A stretch of 64,000 nucleotides of DNA from Clostridia bacterium (GTDB taxonomy: Bacteria > Bacillota > Clostridia > Christensenellales > Aristaeellaceae), in the NCBI GenBank assembly GCA_017431005.1, contig JAFRLY010000024.1, forward strand, positions 1 to 64,000. Reading direction: 5' to 3'. The notes under the pieces were generated by a model. The model was not told the DNA's origin, ran no database searches, and saw nothing but the letters and a program-made list of their open reading frames with translations. This document shows positions 62,555 to 64,000 of this stretch, one piece after another; position 1 is the first letter of the stretch; every line of letters starts with the position of its first letter. A program made the position numbers and the translations under genes.

Positions 62555-63474
62555 TCCTGTTCTTCCCCCTTATCGGCAGCTCTTTCCAGCAGCTGGCGCA
62601 GCTCCTCAGTTGTAAAGAAATACTGGCTGTGGCAGAAGTGGCATCCCAGCTCCGCGCCCTGATCCTCGTCGATCAGGCTCTGCAGATCCTTTCTGCCCAG
62701 GGATACCAGCGCCCGCTCCATCCGGTCTCTGGAGCAGGTACACCGGTAGGCGATGGGCGTCCTCTCCAGAATCCGGGGTTCCATGCCCCGGAACCAGTCC
62801 CGGCACAGCTGCTCAGGATCCGCGAAGGTCAGCTCCCGGCTGATGTCCGCGAACATGGGGCTGCGCAGTTCCAGCTGGTCAATGATCTCATCCGGGCATC
62901 CGGGCAGCGGCTGAATCAGCAGCCCGCCGGCCTTCAGCACTGAGTTTCCGCTGACCAGCACGCCCAGCGCCACGAGGCTGGGCTGCTGCTCCGACACGGT
63001 GAAGTAGTTGGCGAAGTCCATGGCAATCTCGCCGCTGACGATTTCGCTCTGCCCGATATAATTCTTTTTCAGTCCCAGGTCCTTGATCACGCTCATCCGG
63101 CCGGTATGTCCCACAGCGCTGCCGACGTCCAGCTTTCCGTCCTCCCGCAGCGGCAGCTCCACCCGGGGATCATCCGCGCAGGCGCGGACAAATCCGTGAT
63201 CCGCCACCGCGATCAGGGTGCCCATGGGGCCGTCACCTTTCAGGGAAACGGTCACCGATTCCTCTTCCCCCTTCATCATGATGCCCAGCATCACCGTGCC
63301 GGTCATCAGTCTGCCGAGGGCCGCGGTGCAGACCGGCGTGCTGCCGTGGATATCGGCGCACCGCTGCACCGTATTGGTTGTTTCGCAAAGCATCACCCGC
63401 ACCTGGCCGCTGCACAGATCAATCTGCAGCATTTCATCCCGGGCCGGTGTTTCCATTCGTTCTTTCTGATTCAT
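62551..63474 (-). CDS. hslO: Redox-regulated chaperonin Hsp33
   Basis: Hsp33 is switched on by oxidation and unfolding. At 307 residues it has typical length. The C-terminal zinc site is CTC near residue 250 and CHFC near 282; the N-terminal fold has ELPLREDGKLDVGSAVG. The start at 63474 has only a weak ribosome site. It probably shares a transcript with the methyltransferase upstream. Confidence 0.94.
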   Translation of the reverse strand: MNQKERMETPARDEMLQIDLCSGQVRVMLCETTNTVQRCADIHGSTPVCTAALGRLMTGTVMLGIMMKGEEESVTVSLKGDGPMGTLIAVADHGFVRACADDPRVELPLREDGKLDVGSAVGHTGRMSVIKDLGLKKNYIGQSEIVSGEIAMDFANYFTVSEQQPSLVALGVLVSGNSVLKAGGLLIQPLPGCPDEIIDQLELRSPMFADISRELTFADPEQLCRDWFRGMEPRILERTPIAYRCTCSRDRMERALVSLGRKDLQSLIDEDQGAELGCHFCHSQYFFTTEELRQLLERAADKGEEQE

Positions 63475-63531
63475 CCTGATTTTTTCCGTATCCTTTCCCT
63501 CACGGTACGCAGCGGGTGTCGCCGCTGTCCC

Positions 63532-64000
63532 TTATTCCTCCTCCGGCGGGCGGGAGGCTGCCACATGCCAGCGCTGATTGTTTTCCCCCGCGGCATTCAG
63601 GGAATGGTCCCCGTAGAAGCATACCGCGCGGAAGCCGGCCTTCCACAGCAGCTCCTTCATCGTCTGCATGTCCCAGGCCCGCTGCTTCTGATGCTCCTCC
63701 ATCCGGCGGTATCTGTCATCCTGCTCCCGCAGGAAAAAGCAAAGGTCCAGGCTCACCGTCCGGCTTTTTTCATGCCATGTGTTTGTCCAGAGATAGGTGA
63801 TGTTCTCCCGGTCCTCCCACAGCAGGCTGCTGCACAGGGTATCCCGCAGCTTGTGCGGCGTGGAAACGTCGAAAATCAGCGCGCCGCCGGGACGTATGGA
63901 CCTGTGCGCCGCCCGGAAAAAGCTCAGCAGATCCTCCTCCGTCAGCAGATAGTTCACCCCGTCGCAGGTGGCCAGCACCGCGTCCATCGGGCGGTGCAGG
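63532..64000 (-). CDS. Class I SAM-dependent methyltransferase, 5' end outside window
   Basis: The 156 residues visible are the C-terminal part. DAVLATCDGVNYLL and RSIRPGGALIFDVSTPHKLRD are the motif II/III region of class I methyltransferases. The cofactor-binding GxGxG motif lies upstream, beyond the right edge. The substrate is unknown. Confidence 0.85.
   Translation of the reverse strand, partial: LHRPMDAVLATCDGVNYLLTEEDLLSFFRAAHRSIRPGGALIFDVSTPHKLRDTLCSSLLWEDRENITYLWTNTWHEKSRTVSLDLCFFLREQDDRYRRMEEHQKQRAWDMQTMKELLWKAGFRAVCFYGDHSLNAAGENNQRWHVAASRPPEEE

Overview
The window reads as chromosomal DNA of a GC-rich member of the Bacillota (Clostridia). Spacing and sequence of promoters fit a sigma-A-like factor, ribosome binding sites are strong AGGAGG types, and lipobox proteins, LCP-family and L,D-transpeptidase cell-wall enzymes and BTAD/ABC carbohydrate modules are typical of gut or rumen clostridia (a Christensenellales/Aristaeella-like lineage is my guess, not shown by the sequence). 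I see no phage, integrase, insertion-sequence transposase or CRISPR array. About 47 protein genes, two tRNAs and the RNase P RNA gene fill nearly all of the window.

Layout. 1-9254 (minus): a giant repetitive surface protein whose 3' end lies outside the window, preceded by a smaller secreted protein. 9731-15735 (minus): one operon of FRG-domain protein, LTA-synthase-like sulfatase, CotH-kinase surface protein, HAD hydrolase and miaA. 15898-17127: a membrane-tethered coiled-coil/OB-fold protein with its own promoter and terminator. 17288-22992 (minus): BTAD regulator followed by a sugar ABC transporter (ATPase, two permeases, binding protein). 23202-25853 (plus): a TetM-like translational GTPase fused to a YacP/Rae1-like NYN nuclease. 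25858-27467: traX-like gene, rnpB and tadA. 27632-33105: an extracytoplasmic flavin redox locus (FMN-binding repeat protein, three-FMN-domain/FAD reductase, NusG-II lipoprotein, Gx transporter). 33116-37022 (minus): envelope operon of NAGPA-type glycosidase, Lgt-like protein, PIG-L deacetylase and a small secreted protein. 37189-42518: serine hydrolase, heparinase-like lyase, Hsp20, MATE exporter. 42708-44475: tRNA-Gln, tRNA-Glu and a PrsA-type foldase. 44546-51076 (minus): typA, prfC, an SDR protein and a peptidoglycan L,D-transpeptidase. 51317-59603 (plus): LCP protein, RsiV-like protein, zinc-ribbon membrane protein, ilvE, an unknown protein, RluA-type pseudouridine synthase, GH27 galactosidase and a tiny zinc-ribbon protein. 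59758-64000 (minus): zinc-ribbon/TPR membrane protein, helical-repeat protein, hslO and a partial methyltransferase.

The themes are cell-envelope building, extracytoplasmic redox chemistry, and translation (three translational GTPases, two tRNA modifiers, rnpB, two tRNAs). The item most worth experimental attention is the GTPase-nuclease fusion at 23202-25853: both halves belong to families that act in the ribosomal A site, which suggests a GTP-driven mRNA-cleaving factor. The flavin locus at 27632-33105 is the second. Coordinates of genes use the start supported by a ribosome binding site, often downstream of the longest open frame.
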